The position numbers and the translations under genes were made by a program. The notes beneath the pieces are model-generated. The model had not been told where the DNA came from. It worked only from the letters and a program-made list of their open reading frames with translations, and did not search any database. This document shows, piece after piece, positions 1-6,057 of a stretch of 10,486 nucleotides of DNA. Each line of letters opens with the position of its first letter. The stretch's first letter is position 1. The stretch is from Actinomycetota bacterium (GTDB taxonomy: Bacteria > Actinomycetota > Geothermincolia > Fen-727 > Anoxymicrobiaceae), in contig PMDX01000090.1 of NCBI GenBank assembly GCA_003154635.1, forward strand, positions 1-10,486. Direction: 5' to 3'.

Positions 1-821
1 AGGTCGGCGCGGTCGATTCCATTGTAGATATCGTTGGGTCCGCCTTCGGGATAGACGCGCTCGGAATCACGGAGGTGTTCTCATCTCCACTGCCGCTCGG
101 CCACGGTATGATAAAGACCGCCCACGGCTCGCTTCCTGTACCCGCCCCGGCCGTGCTAGAGATACTTGAGGACACGCCAACCTATGGCCGCGGTATACCA
201 ACAGAGATAGTGACCCCCACCGGCGCAGCCGTCATCAAGACTCTTGCGAGCTCTTTCGGTAACGCACCACTGATGCGCCTGGAAAAGACCGGGTACGGCG
301 CAGGCACCAAGGACCTTGGCGTGGCCAACCTCCTCCGCGTGATCACCGGGGAAGCGCTCGATTATCCGAGCGAAGCCGAGGAGCTGGCGATCATCGTCTC
401 GACGAACATCGATGACATGAACCCGGAGTTCTACGACTACGTGATGGAGCGTCTCTTCACCGCGGGAGCCCACGACGTCTGGCTGACCCCGATACAGATG
501 AAGAAGACCAGGCCAGGCACGGTCGTGAACGTTCTCTGCGCACCAAAGGATGCGACCGCGATAAAGCGTATCCTGATAGAAGAAACGAGCACTTTCGGGC
601 TTCGCACCTCGATGGTCATGAAGAAAGCTATCGAGCGCGAGATTATCGAAGTCGAGACACCCTGGGGGAAAGTCCGAGTCAAGGTTGGGCGCGAGAGCAA
701 TCACATCACGAGCGTCTCACCCGAATTCTCCGACTGCGCCCGCATCGCCGGCGAACAAAGCGTCCCCATTAAAGAAGTCTTCCGTACAGCCCAATCCCTC
801 GCCCAGGAACAACTCGAATAA
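1..821 (+). CDS. larC: LarC, nickel-pincer cofactor biosynthesis protein (5' end cut off by window)
   Basis: This is the C-terminal part of LarC, the CTP-dependent enzyme that inserts nickel into the pyridinium-bisthiocarboxylate mononucleotide to form the nickel-pincer cofactor of lactate racemase-type enzymes. The frame is open from base 3, giving 272 residues; the family is about 400 long, so roughly the first third is missing. The GTG at 75 is internal, because family-like sequence (VGAVDSIVDIVGSAFGIDAL) precedes it. SPLPLGHG and the following TAHG...PVPAPAVLE belong to the LarC1 part, and STNIDDMNPEFYDYVMERLF with QMKKTRPG belong to the LarC2 part. In Lactobacillus plantarum these parts are joined by programmed frameshifting; here they are one uninterrupted frame. 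The stop is TAA at 819-821. No terminator follows, because a convergent gene begins 6 bp later. The function is confident from family motifs. Confidence 0.93.
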   Translation, partial: VGAVDSIVDIVGSAFGIDALGITEVFSSPLPLGHGMIKTAHGSLPVPAPAVLEILEDTPTYGRGIPTEIVTPTGAAVIKTLASSFGNAPLMRLEKTGYGAGTKDLGVANLLRVITGEALDYPSEAEELAIIVSTNIDDMNPEFYDYVMERLFTAGAHDVWLTPIQMKKTRPGTVVNVLCAPKDATAIKRILIEETSTFGLRTSMVMKKAIEREIIEVETPWGKVRVKVGRESNHITSVSPEFSDCARIAGEQSVPIKEVFRTAQSLAQEQLE

Positions 822-827
822 GCCACC

Positions 828-1946
828 TTAACCGGTTTCGGCGCGCATGATGAATTGTTGTTGGGTTTCGTTGTTATCGACTTTTTTCTCGTTTGGGACC
901 GGGCCGGCTTTTACGGAGAGGGTGTTGAGAACGCTGGAACCGGTGACTGGTGTGAGGTCCTCGAAGACGAGGGATGCGGTCTCTCCTGCTTTCAACTGCG
1001 TGATCTTCTGGGTCTTTTTCTGCGGCGTGGAACCGTTGTCAGCGGCAAGGGTCACGACCACAGGCACATCGGTCTCGGTCTGGTTGCCCTGGTTCTGAAT
1101 GCTGACCTTTACGGTGAAAGTCTTGTTGTAAGGGAGTACAGATACGCCGGACTGCGTCGTATCGGTACGCGCCGGTGACGTGGAGACTCCCACGACGGCA
1201 ACTCCGTGAAGCGCATTTCCCACGCCTTCACCGGACAGTCCCCCTATGTACTCGCGAACCGAAGCCTCGAGCGCATCGTCGGTCTTTTGCATGTACACGG
1301 AATCGGCGATCTCCCCGTTGGTCAGATTGGCGTCGGTCAGCTTCGCGCCAAGGCTGCTCCTGAACCGCTGCAAGGCCACATCGCTCAGCACGAGGTTAAG
1401 AAGCCCCTGGGACATCGTCGTGGCCGCTTGGTTGGTGTCTTTCTTATCAAGTACGTCCACGAGGGCTCCCCTGTATTTGTCCATCCCGTCGACGCGCATG
1501 TCGAACGCCAGTTGGACGAGGGGCTGCAGGCCGTAGACACTCTTGGGGACGACTACCTTGGTGGAGTCAGCGGCGATTTCCTTGCTCGTCTCTACCATCT
1601 GCGTTAGCTTGCGGTTGACATCATCGCGAGAGAGGTCCTGGGCGGTAGCCCTTATGTTTTCGAACTGGGTACCGATTACCGCGGAGCGCATGATCAACTT
1701 GTTGACAGCGGACGTGTAGTCTCTGAGCTTCTCGTTTTCGCCGGCTTCCTTGTTGCTGCCGCACCCTCGTCCGAATATCCAGCAGAATACCAGCGCAACG
1801 ATCACCGCTGTGATTATCAGTATGGGAGTGGGGCCCTTTCGTCTCGCCGGGGTCGGCCCAACAGGGCCGGTGCGCCTGCGGACGGTGCTCCGCGTGCTCC
1901 GCCCCGTAGAGTAACGGGGTTGTCTTGACTGCGAGAATCTCGCCAT
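828..1946 (-). CDS. Membrane-anchored hypothetical protein with CARDB-like C-terminal domain
   Basis: I do not recognise the whole protein (372 aa). What is visible: an Arg/Ser/Pro-rich basic N-terminus (1-40), one hydrophobic segment at about 41-58, then an outside region. Basic residues before the segment suggest N-in, C-out topology. Residues 70-235 look mostly helical, with no Cys after residue 62. Residues about 262-367 look like a beta-sandwich: alternating hydrophobics, FTVKVSIQNQGNQ, a GETASLVFEDL stretch, and the closing VDNNET typical of CARDB-type adhesion modules. The Cys at 62 follows GRG and is a poor lipobox. The start is ATG at 1944-1946 with a weak purine-rich leader (GAGAAAAGAG) directly before it. 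The gene converges on larC with a 6 bp gap. The likely role is a surface or envelope protein; the substrate is unknown. Confidence 0.85.
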   Translation of the reverse strand: MARFSQSRQPRYSTGRSTRSTVRRRTGPVGPTPARRKGPTPILIITAVIVALVFCWIFGRGCGSNKEAGENEKLRDYTSAVNKLIMRSAVIGTQFENIRATAQDLSRDDVNRKLTQMVETSKEIAADSTKVVVPKSVYGLQPLVQLAFDMRVDGMDKYRGALVDVLDKKDTNQAATTMSQGLLNLVLSDVALQRFRSSLGAKLTDANLTNGEIADSVYMQKTDDALEASVREYIGGLSGEGVGNALHGVAVVGVSTSPARTDTTQSGVSVLPYNKTFTVKVSIQNQGNQTETDVPVVVTLAADNGSTPQKKTQKITQLKAGETASLVFEDLTPVTGSSVLNTLSVKAGPVPNEKKVDNNETQQQFIMRAETG

Positions 1947-1963
1947 CTCTTTTCTCGAAGGTT

Positions 1964-1992
1964 CTCATAGCTTGTTCAAGCTCGGGTGTCCA
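1964..1992 (-). promoter_or_regulatory. Candidate promoter for the 828-1946 gene, with dyad in spacer
   Basis: On the minus strand TGGACA (1987-1992) and TATGAG (1964-1969) are separated by 17 bp. The first matches the sigma-70 -35 consensus at 5 of 6 positions and the second matches the -10 at 4 of 6. The start site would leave a leader of only about 10-15 nt. The spacer holds the dyad AGCTTGTTCAAGCT (1969-1982), which overlaps the -10 by one base and could be an operator. This was found by eye. Confidence 0.38.
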
Positions 1993-2013
1993 CCAGAGTG
2001 CCCACCCTTTGGC

Positions 2014-2042
2014 CAAAAATAAATAGTGCCTCGATAAGGCAC
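2014..2042 (-). terminator. Intrinsic terminator downstream of tRNA-Leu
   Basis: On the minus strand GTGCCT and AGGCAC (2037-2042 and 2026-2031) pair as a 6 bp stem with a 5-base loop. The stem is followed at once by a T-rich run (TATTTATTTTT, down to 2015). It lies about 77 bp past the tRNA-Leu 3' end and before the 828-1946 gene, so it probably ends the tRNA transcript. Confidence 0.65.
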
Positions 2043-2055
2043 ATCAAGTTCGCCG

Positions 2056-2085
2056 ATTATGTCAGCTTCAAAGCCGATTTGTCTA
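2056..2085 (-). promoter_or_regulatory. Possible promoter just upstream of the 2014-2042 hairpin
   Basis: TAGACA (2080-2085) and CATAAT (2056-2061) on the minus strand are 18 bp apart, each matching consensus at 5 of 6 positions. If it is used, transcription would start about 7 nt before the terminator hairpin. That fits either a short abortive or attenuated RNA, or a chance match. It is the weaker alternative to the promoter at 1964-1992 for the gene below. Confidence 0.28.
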
Positions 2086-2118
2086 TCGCGTCCATGCGTC
2101 CGCTGAAACGCACTTTGT

Positions 2119-2205
2119 TGGTGGGCGAGGAGGGACTCGAACCCTCATGCCCTTGCGAGCACAGGACCCTGAACCCTGCGTGTCTACCAATTCCACCACT
2201 CGCCC
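2119..2205 (-). tRNA. tRNA-Leu (anticodon CAG), with encoded CCA
   Basis: The complement folds as a class II tRNA. The 7 bp acceptor stem is perfect (GGGCGAG with CTCGCCC), followed by discriminator A and an encoded CCA at 2119-2121. The D-arm contains AATTGGTAGAC. The anticodon stem CAGGG/UCCUG encloses loop UUCAGGG, which gives anticodon CAG reading CUG. A long variable arm follows, as expected for leucine tRNA, and the T-arm is GAGGG-TTCGAGT-CCCTC. CUG would be a heavily used codon in this GC-rich genome. I could not place a convincing promoter in the 130 bp upstream. Confidence 0.97.
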
Positions 2206-2336
2206 GCCGGACAGCGCGTCTTCAATTTGCGGTACGTCGGCCAAGAGCCTGCAACCGACACACCTGGTACTGCCTGTGCATCCCGCAGGATGCCGCATCT
2301 AACATCGTATACGATTTTATTGTTTCACAGCCTGCT

Positions 2337-2807
2337 TTACGTGGAGCATACGATGTCAACCGTCTCTCCGCCGGTCGCCCTGACCAGGTCGTACGACCTT
2401 ATCTTCAGGATCGCGGAAAGCTCACCGCTGCCAGTATATACTACATCTTCTCTGAGGGTGTAATAGTCGATATACGCCGCCATCTCTATCTTGTGTGCGA
2501 CAGGCGGCAGGGCACCAGCTATGTACCCTGACAGCGATGGAACATCCTCTCCGGGAATCCGTTTTATCTCGCTGGAGCTGGACACCGCGATCAACTTTTC
2601 TTCGTCGACACGCCGGTCGGCGGGAAGGACGACCATCACTGGTTCGCCGTCGAGACGGTAGAGCTCGACCCTTGCCATCTGCGCCAGGTCGAGCCCCAGT
2701 GCAGCGGCTGCCTGTTCCAGGCTTCCGGCAGGCCCCGCGAGCTTGAATATCTCGTGTGGAACGTCAAGTTCCTGCAAGCGGTTATGAACGTTCAGGCTTG
2801 AATACAT
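2337..2807 (-). CDS. YbaK/ProX-family aminoacyl-tRNA deacylase-like protein
   Basis: The 156 aa product has the size and shape of YbaK/EbsC/ProXp proteins, free-standing homologues of the prolyl-tRNA synthetase editing domain. These hydrolyse mischarged tRNAs such as Cys-tRNA-Pro or Ala-tRNA-Pro. Supporting motifs are GEPVMVVLPADRRVDEEKL (54-72), SGYIAGALPPV (93-103) and a late VYTGSGEL (123-130) strand-turn matching the family's closing repeat. The usual VxKT/VxKS strand, which carries a conserved lysine, reads ARVELYRL here, so that lysine is absent and true editing activity is uncertain. The start is ATG at 2805-2807, with no clear Shine-Dalgarno. The gene lies 72 bp downstream of the KGG gene on the same strand and 131 bp upstream of tRNA-Leu. 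The substrate cannot be read from sequence. Confidence 0.85.
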   Translation of the reverse strand: MYSSLNVHNRLQELDVPHEIFKLAGPAGSLEQAAAALGLDLAQMARVELYRLDGEPVMVVLPADRRVDEEKLIAVSSSSEIKRIPGEDVPSLSGYIAGALPPVAHKIEMAAYIDYYTLREDVVYTGSGELSAILKIRSYDLVRATGGETVDIVCST

Positions 2808-2879
2808 GGTTGTATGCGCAGTCTCAATTCACCGGGAAAGGGGTCTGGGTTGTTGACGACGATATGGCCTGAGGAGTGT

Positions 2880-3068
2880 CTACTTCATGCCGCCTTTACG
2901 GCCGATCTTCTGGTAGAACTCCGTTCCATACCTTTTCTTGGTGGTCTGGCCGCCCTTCTTACCTCCGACGCTTCCGATCTTGCTGTAAAAATCGGAACCG
3001 TACTTCTTCTTGGTGGTCTGACCGCCCTTACGGCCGGCCTCGGCTCTGGTCATCTTCGCCTTCGCCAC
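2880..3068 (-). CDS. KGG-repeat stress protein (two tandem repeats)
   Basis: A 62 aa, highly basic, hydrophilic protein made of two 24-residue repeats (residues 13-36 and 37-60). Each begins with (R/K)KGGQTTKK and continues (K/R)YG(S/T)(D/E)FY(S/Q)KIG, ending in GG. This is the KGG or stress-induced repeat found in B. subtilis GsiB, E. coli YciG and fungal con-10 proteins, which are hydrophilin-like and induced by starvation, desiccation or general stress; their molecular role is not well defined. The start chosen is GTG at 3066-3068, with a G-run (GGGGGGG) about 9 nt upstream. The ATG at 3051-3053 (residue 6), preceded by GAAGGCGAAG, is a real alternative. It is divergent from the phasin-like operon and upstream of the YbaK-like gene on the same strand. 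Confidence 0.88.
   Translation of the reverse strand: MAKAKMTRAEAGRKGGQTTKKKYGSDFYSKIGSVGGKKGGQTTKKRYGTEFYQKIGRKGGMK
2889..3032 (-). repeat. Two tandem 72 bp coding repeats in the KGG gene
   Basis: The units at 2961-3032 and 2889-2960 each encode one 24-residue KGG module. The core from KGGQTTKK through FYxKIG is the same in both apart from conservative changes (S/T, D/E, K/R). This is an internal duplication with no spacer. Confidence 0.8.
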
Positions 3069-3099
3069 AGCAATCGCCCCCCCGAGGCTAACTAAGCGG

Positions 3100-3126
3100 A
3101 ACCGGCTAAACCTGCAGGCCGGTTTT
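3100..3126. repeat. Inverted repeat in the KGG/phasin divergent intergenic region
   Basis: AACCGGC (3100-3106) and GCCGGTT (3118-3124) form a perfect 7 bp stem around an 11-base loop, with TT following on the plus strand. Read on the plus strand it resembles a weak terminator, but no plus-strand gene precedes it. On the minus strand it lies about 32-58 nt upstream of the KGG start, so a leader hairpin or an operator is more likely. Confidence 0.4.
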
Positions 3127-3231
3127 CAATTACCCGCTTCTACTATTATGTCACCATGTTATCAACAATTCCAGTTGGTTGCTTCCCTGTTCGAAACTGT
3201 TTTCCTGCCTGGCGACACGTTTTTACTTAAC

Positions 3232-3259
3232 TTGCCTGTGTATCTTGCCGATATACAAT
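3232..3259 (+). promoter_or_regulatory. Candidate promoter for the phasin-like operon
   Basis: TTGCCT (3232-3237) and TACAAT (3254-3259) are 16 bp apart; they match the sigma-70 hexamers at 4 and 5 of 6 positions. Transcription would start near 3266, giving a leader of about 65 nt before the ATG at 3331. This placement also argues against translation from the earlier in-frame ATG at 3148. Confidence 0.42.
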
Positions 3260-3330
3260 TTGCATTTATTCACCCTCTGAGCGCACACTGGCTATTGATG
3301 GCAACTTTGGATGGCAAGTGGAAGGGGGGC

Positions 3331-3645
3331 ATGACCGTGGATCCGAAGGATGTCCCTTATTTTCTCCTTGGTGCGATGAGCACTATCAGGGAGGAGACGA
3401 AGAAGACCGTCGACGACCTGGTTGAAAAAGGGAAGAGCGGCTCGAGTAAAAGCGCAAAAGGCCTCGCCCAAACCGATAAGGCGGTCAGAGATCTCGTCGA
3501 CAAAGGTCGCAAAGAGCGGGAAGACCTCCTCAATGCTATCGGTAAAGAAGTCACCAGGGTCCTCGATAACATTGGTGCCGTTACAAAGAACGACATAAGA
3601 TCGCTCGAAAAAAAGCTCGCCAACATCGAGAAGAAGGTCAAATAG
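3331..3645 (+). CDS. PhaI-like short phasin-family protein
   Basis: A 104 aa charged, helical protein. The N-terminal hydrophobic patch (VPYFLLGAM, 8-16) is followed by amphipathic helix to the end. Residues 81-103 match the phasin C-terminal signature: a (L/I)G-x-V-T-K-x-D-I core followed by a leucine-zipper-like heptad coiled coil. Phasins coat polyhydroxyalkanoate granules and oligomerise through this coiled coil. The frame is open upstream to an ATG at 3148, but that part is unlike phasins and spans the likely promoter. ATG 3331 has a strong purine-rich GGAAGGGGGG just before it and aligns exactly with the start of the paralogue at 3689. The two genes are clearly tandem duplicates, 43 bp apart and probably co-transcribed. 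No PHA synthase is in the window, so granule binding is an inference. Confidence 0.78.
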   Translation: MTVDPKDVPYFLLGAMSTIREETKKTVDDLVEKGKSGSSKSAKGLAQTDKAVRDLVDKGRKEREDLLNAIGKEVTRVLDNIGAVTKNDIRSLEKKLANIEKKVK

Positions 3646-3688
3646 CGGCCCATTACCTTTGGGAATCACTACGAAGCGAGGTGTCGAC

Positions 3689-4135
3689 ATGGATTTGAAT
3701 GACATGCCTTTTCTTCTGTTGGGAGCGCTTGCATCCGCCAAGGATGAGTCGGTCGCGTCGCTTGACGACATGATTGCCAAGGGAAAGGGACTGGCCGAGG
3801 GCACGAGGTCCAAGGCGAAGGCAACCGTGCAGGACAAGAAGTTGGACGCCACCGTACGGGAGCTCGTGAAGAAGGGCAAAGAGGACAGCGCCGAGCTCGT
3901 GGATGCTGTTGGAAAGGCGGTCAGGGACACGCTCAACTCACTTGGGATCGTGACCAAGGCCGACATCAAGAACGTCGAGAAGAGGTTGGACGACCTCGAA
4001 AAGAAGATCTCCGCCAAACCGGCGAAAAAGCCCGCGCCCAAGAAAGCCGCCGGGAAGAAAGCGGCGGCGAAGAAGCCCGCGGCGAAGAAGAAAGCTCAGT
4101 CCGGGAAGAAAGCGGCGGCGAAGAAGAAAGCTTGA
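3689..4135 (+). CDS. PhaF-like phasin-family protein with histone-like Lys/Ala-rich tail
   Basis: A 148 aa protein with two parts. Residues 1-107 are a paralogue of the preceding gene product, sharing the MPFLLLGA start, VRELVKKGK, and the LGIVTKADIKNVEKRLDDLE coiled-coil signature (85-104). Residues 108-148 are almost only Lys, Ala, Pro and Gly with AAKK-type motifs, like histone H1 and bacterial AlgP/HctB tails. Pseudomonas PhaF has this architecture and ties PHA granules to the nucleoid through its tail, while PhaI is the short partner. The start is ATG at 3689 with GAGGTG 5 nt upstream. A strong terminator follows at 4164-4193. By analogy the tail should bind DNA; the surface bound by the head is unknown. 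Tail length may vary between strains because of an internal direct repeat. Confidence 0.8.
   Translation: MDLNDMPFLLLGALASAKDESVASLDDMIAKGKGLAEGTRSKAKATVQDKKLDATVRELVKKGKEDSAELVDAVGKAVRDTLNSLGIVTKADIKNVEKRLDDLEKKISAKPAKKPAPKKAAGKKAAAKKPAAKKKAQSGKKAAAKKKA
4050..4126 (+). repeat. 26 bp direct repeat within the Lys/Ala tail coding region
   Basis: An identical 26 bp stretch starting CCGGGAAGAAAGCGG occurs at 4050-4075 and 4101-4126. The period is 51 bp (17 codons), so gain or loss of a copy would keep the reading frame and only change tail length. Confidence 0.85.
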
Positions 4136-4163
4136 CGGTCGTACGTCAATTTCCGGATATCTC

Positions 4164-4193
4164 AAACCCGTGACGCAGCGTCACGGGTTTTTT
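4164..4193 (+). terminator. Strong intrinsic terminator of the phasin-like operon
   Basis: Perfect 13-base arms at 4164-4176 and 4178-4190 (AAACCCGTGACGC and its complement) are followed by a T-run at 4188-4193. It lies 28 bp after the stop of the PhaF-like gene. The minus strand shows only TTT after the stem, so it should be weak in that direction. The TGA of the convergent gene (4181-4183) sits inside the right arm. Confidence 0.92.
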
Positions 4194-5911
4194 ATTGCTT
4201 CACCGGGCGGCGGCGCGATGTCCCTGAAAGCCTCGATCGGTACACTTTCACCGGCGGGCTCCGGCGCGACCGCTTCAAGGCCCGGCTCGACCGGTGGACC
4301 ACCAACCACCTGCTCCGCGGGACGCTGGAGGTCGACGAACGGTGGCACCCTGGAGCGCGACCGCTTCGACATGGTATTGCCGATGACGCCCACCAGCAGA
4401 ACCAGCGCTCCCACGCCCAGCGCGATGTCGAAGAAGAGGGTGGTCTTCGAACCAATGTTTCGGAACGCATCGTACATGGCCGCTTTATACGCCACTCCAG
4501 AACCGGACTTCCAGAAGAATTCGTTCATCACGCGGATCCACAGCGAAGCCGGGATTGTCGCGGCGATGAGCACGAGCCCGGCGCCTATCGCCTTGCCCCA
4601 TCCTCTACAGAACACCAGGAAAAGGGCGCCGAAGGCGAGAAACAGAACTCCACATCCGACGAGGGGCCAGATCAGCGTGCCGTGGGTATTCTTGTTTAAT
4701 TCGCTCAGCAGCGTCGCGTCGACGGCTTTTGCTCTTTCCTCACCGGTGCCCCTGGCCGCCTTCATGGGCAGGTTCCCTAGATATCCCTGCCTGAATATCT
4801 GCTGCGCGACTTCAGAGACTACCTTGACGGCGAGGTCAGCCGAGCTTAGCGAATTGATATCCGATGCACTGAGAGAGACGTCGACTCCGAGGTCCGGAAT
4901 CAGTATCGTCGCGTTCTTTAGCCTGCGTGCTTTCGACCTGAGGTCCCTGTAATTCTCTTTCACGACTTGCCTGACCTGTGTCGCGTCAGACACTAGTGGG
5001 ACAAGGAGCACCTTCGACGCGCCGGAACTCGTGGTCCTGTACATGCCTGCGAATGCCAGCGAGGCAAAGAGGAGAAGCGCGGTCAGTATCCCGAAGACCC
5101 ACTTGAGGTCTCCTCTCCAGTGAGATGGAGCCGGCTCGGTCAGTATCCCGAACTCCTCGTCTTCGAGCGCGTCCAACTGCGGCGGCGCATACGGCTGCGG
5201 GTACGGAGTTCCGGGGTAACCCGGGGGCTGCGGTCCCTGCGGGAAGCCCATTGGAGGAACCGGGACTCCGCTGGAAGCCACCGGCGCACCGGGCATCATG
5301 GGGACAACAAGTGGGGGAACCGGTATCTGACCGGTCTGCTCGACAGGTACGGGTGGGCGGACATCCGGATACCCCCCGGGCGGAACGAATCCAGGCCCGT
5401 ACCCGAACGAGGGGGGTACGAACGGCACCGGATACCATTGGGGCTGCGGGTAGAAATATCCGGGAGGCGGGGCCACCGGCGGCGGCGCGGGGGCCTCTTG
5501 AGCCGGAACGCCCGCCTGTGCGGTAGGCGCCTGACCAGGTGCTCCCGCTTCGGGAGGCGGTGTTACCGGTTGTACTGATCGAGATGGAGGAGCCACTAAC
5601 GGCTGGTTCGGGGCAAGCCGGGGCTGCGGCGCGGGAACGACGGGCGCGACTCCCCCTGTCCATTGACCTCCTGGTTGTGATTGCTGAACGAACCCTGGCT
5701 GGGGCTGCGGTCGCAGTTGTTGTGGCTGCGCCTGTACTGGAGCGGGCCCCCCTGGCGGCAGCACCTGTCCCGCCGGGCTCACCTGCCCGGGCGAAGGAGC
5801 CGGAAACACCTGTCGCCCCGCGACCTCGGGCGGCATGCCCGTTTCGAGCATTCTCTGTTCGGCTTCCTGTTCTTCTTTTTTCCTTCGCCTGTGCTTGCCT
5901 TTTTCAGCCAT
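4181..5911 (-). CDS. Proline-rich, four-pass membrane protein of unknown function
   Basis: I do not recognise this 576 aa protein. Order of parts: a basic, charged start (1-20, KHRRRKKEEQEAEQR); a long Pro/Gln/Gly-rich disordered region (about 27-246) with many PPP and YPQP-type motifs; an acidic patch (248-258); membrane segment 1 (270-290); a roughly 120-residue loop, mixed charge, probably outside (291-412); membrane segments 2-4 (413-435, 440-460, 490-512); and a Pro/Glu-rich tail. The loop holds VLLVPLVSDATQV and a helical SSADLAVKVVSEVAQQIF stretch and may be a small folded domain. Such proline-rich N-termini before membrane segments are common in actinobacterial envelope proteins. The start is ATG 5909-5911 with GGGAGG 5 nt upstream. 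The gene converges with the phasin-like operon and its stop lies within that operon's terminator stem. Transport, scaffolding or sensing are all possible. Confidence 0.85.
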   Translation of the reverse strand: MAEKGKHRRRKKEEQEAEQRMLETGMPPEVAGRQVFPAPSPGQVSPAGQVLPPGGPAPVQAQPQQLRPQPQPGFVQQSQPGGQWTGGVAPVVPAPQPRLAPNQPLVAPPSRSVQPVTPPPEAGAPGQAPTAQAGVPAQEAPAPPPVAPPPGYFYPQPQWYPVPFVPPSFGYGPGFVPPGGYPDVRPPVPVEQTGQIPVPPLVVPMMPGAPVASSGVPVPPMGFPQGPQPPGYPGTPYPQPYAPPQLDALEDEEFGILTEPAPSHWRGDLKWVFGILTALLLFASLAFAGMYRTTSSGASKVLLVPLVSDATQVRQVVKENYRDLRSKARRLKNATILIPDLGVDVSLSASDINSLSSADLAVKVVSEVAQQIFRQGYLGNLPMKAARGTGEERAKAVDATLLSELNKNTHGTLIWPLVGCGVLFLAFGALFLVFCRGWGKAIGAGLVLIAATIPASLWIRVMNEFFWKSGSGVAYKAAMYDAFRNIGSKTTLFFDIALGVGALVLLVGVIGNTMSKRSRSRVPPFVDLQRPAEQVVGGPPVEPGLEAVAPEPAGESVPIEAFRDIAPPPGEAIKNP

Positions 5912-6057
5912 GGAGCCCTCCCGGCCCGATACGAGCGGACCAATGCGCCATTACGGCTCACACTAATATATTCACGGAAGCAGGGTCCTATCCCTTATGT
6001 TTTATTGCCGCGGTTAAGGACAACGAGAAGACTTTGATCGCGCAAACAGAAGAAGGG

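Noticed and set aside
1969..1982. AGCTTGTTCAAGCT as a LexA (SOS) box
   Set aside because: It contains GTTC but not the spaced GAAC-N4-GTTC core of actinobacterial LexA sites; kept only as an unspecified dyad.
2083..2298. 71-codon minus-strand frame over tRNA-Leu
   Set aside because: It consists mostly of the tRNA sequence; VVELVDTQGSGSCARKGMRVRVPPRPP is a known false translation pattern of leucine tRNA genes.
2278..2315. GCATCC/GGATGC hairpin (2278-2293) and ATCGTATACGAT palindrome (2304-2315) as terminator or operator
   Set aside because: No T-run follows the hairpin on either strand, and 12-16 bp dyads of this kind occur by chance; there is no supporting context.
3148..3330. N-terminal extension of the first phasin-like gene from ATG 3148
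   Set aside because: The 61 extra residues do not resemble phasins, the region contains a promoter-like pair, and ATG 3331 has a strong ribosome site and matches the paralogue's start.
3292..4041. 249-codon minus-strand frame across both phasin-like genes
   Set aside because: It is the complement of two paralogous plus-strand genes with matching starts, ribosome sites and a terminator. The Ser/Leu/Phe-rich translation is typical of antisense to Lys/Ala/Glu-rich genes.
4986..5911. Several long frames on both strands across the proline-rich region
   Set aside because: The GC-rich Pro codons of the true gene leave other frames open. They are low-complexity Arg/Gly/Ser sequences with no motifs.
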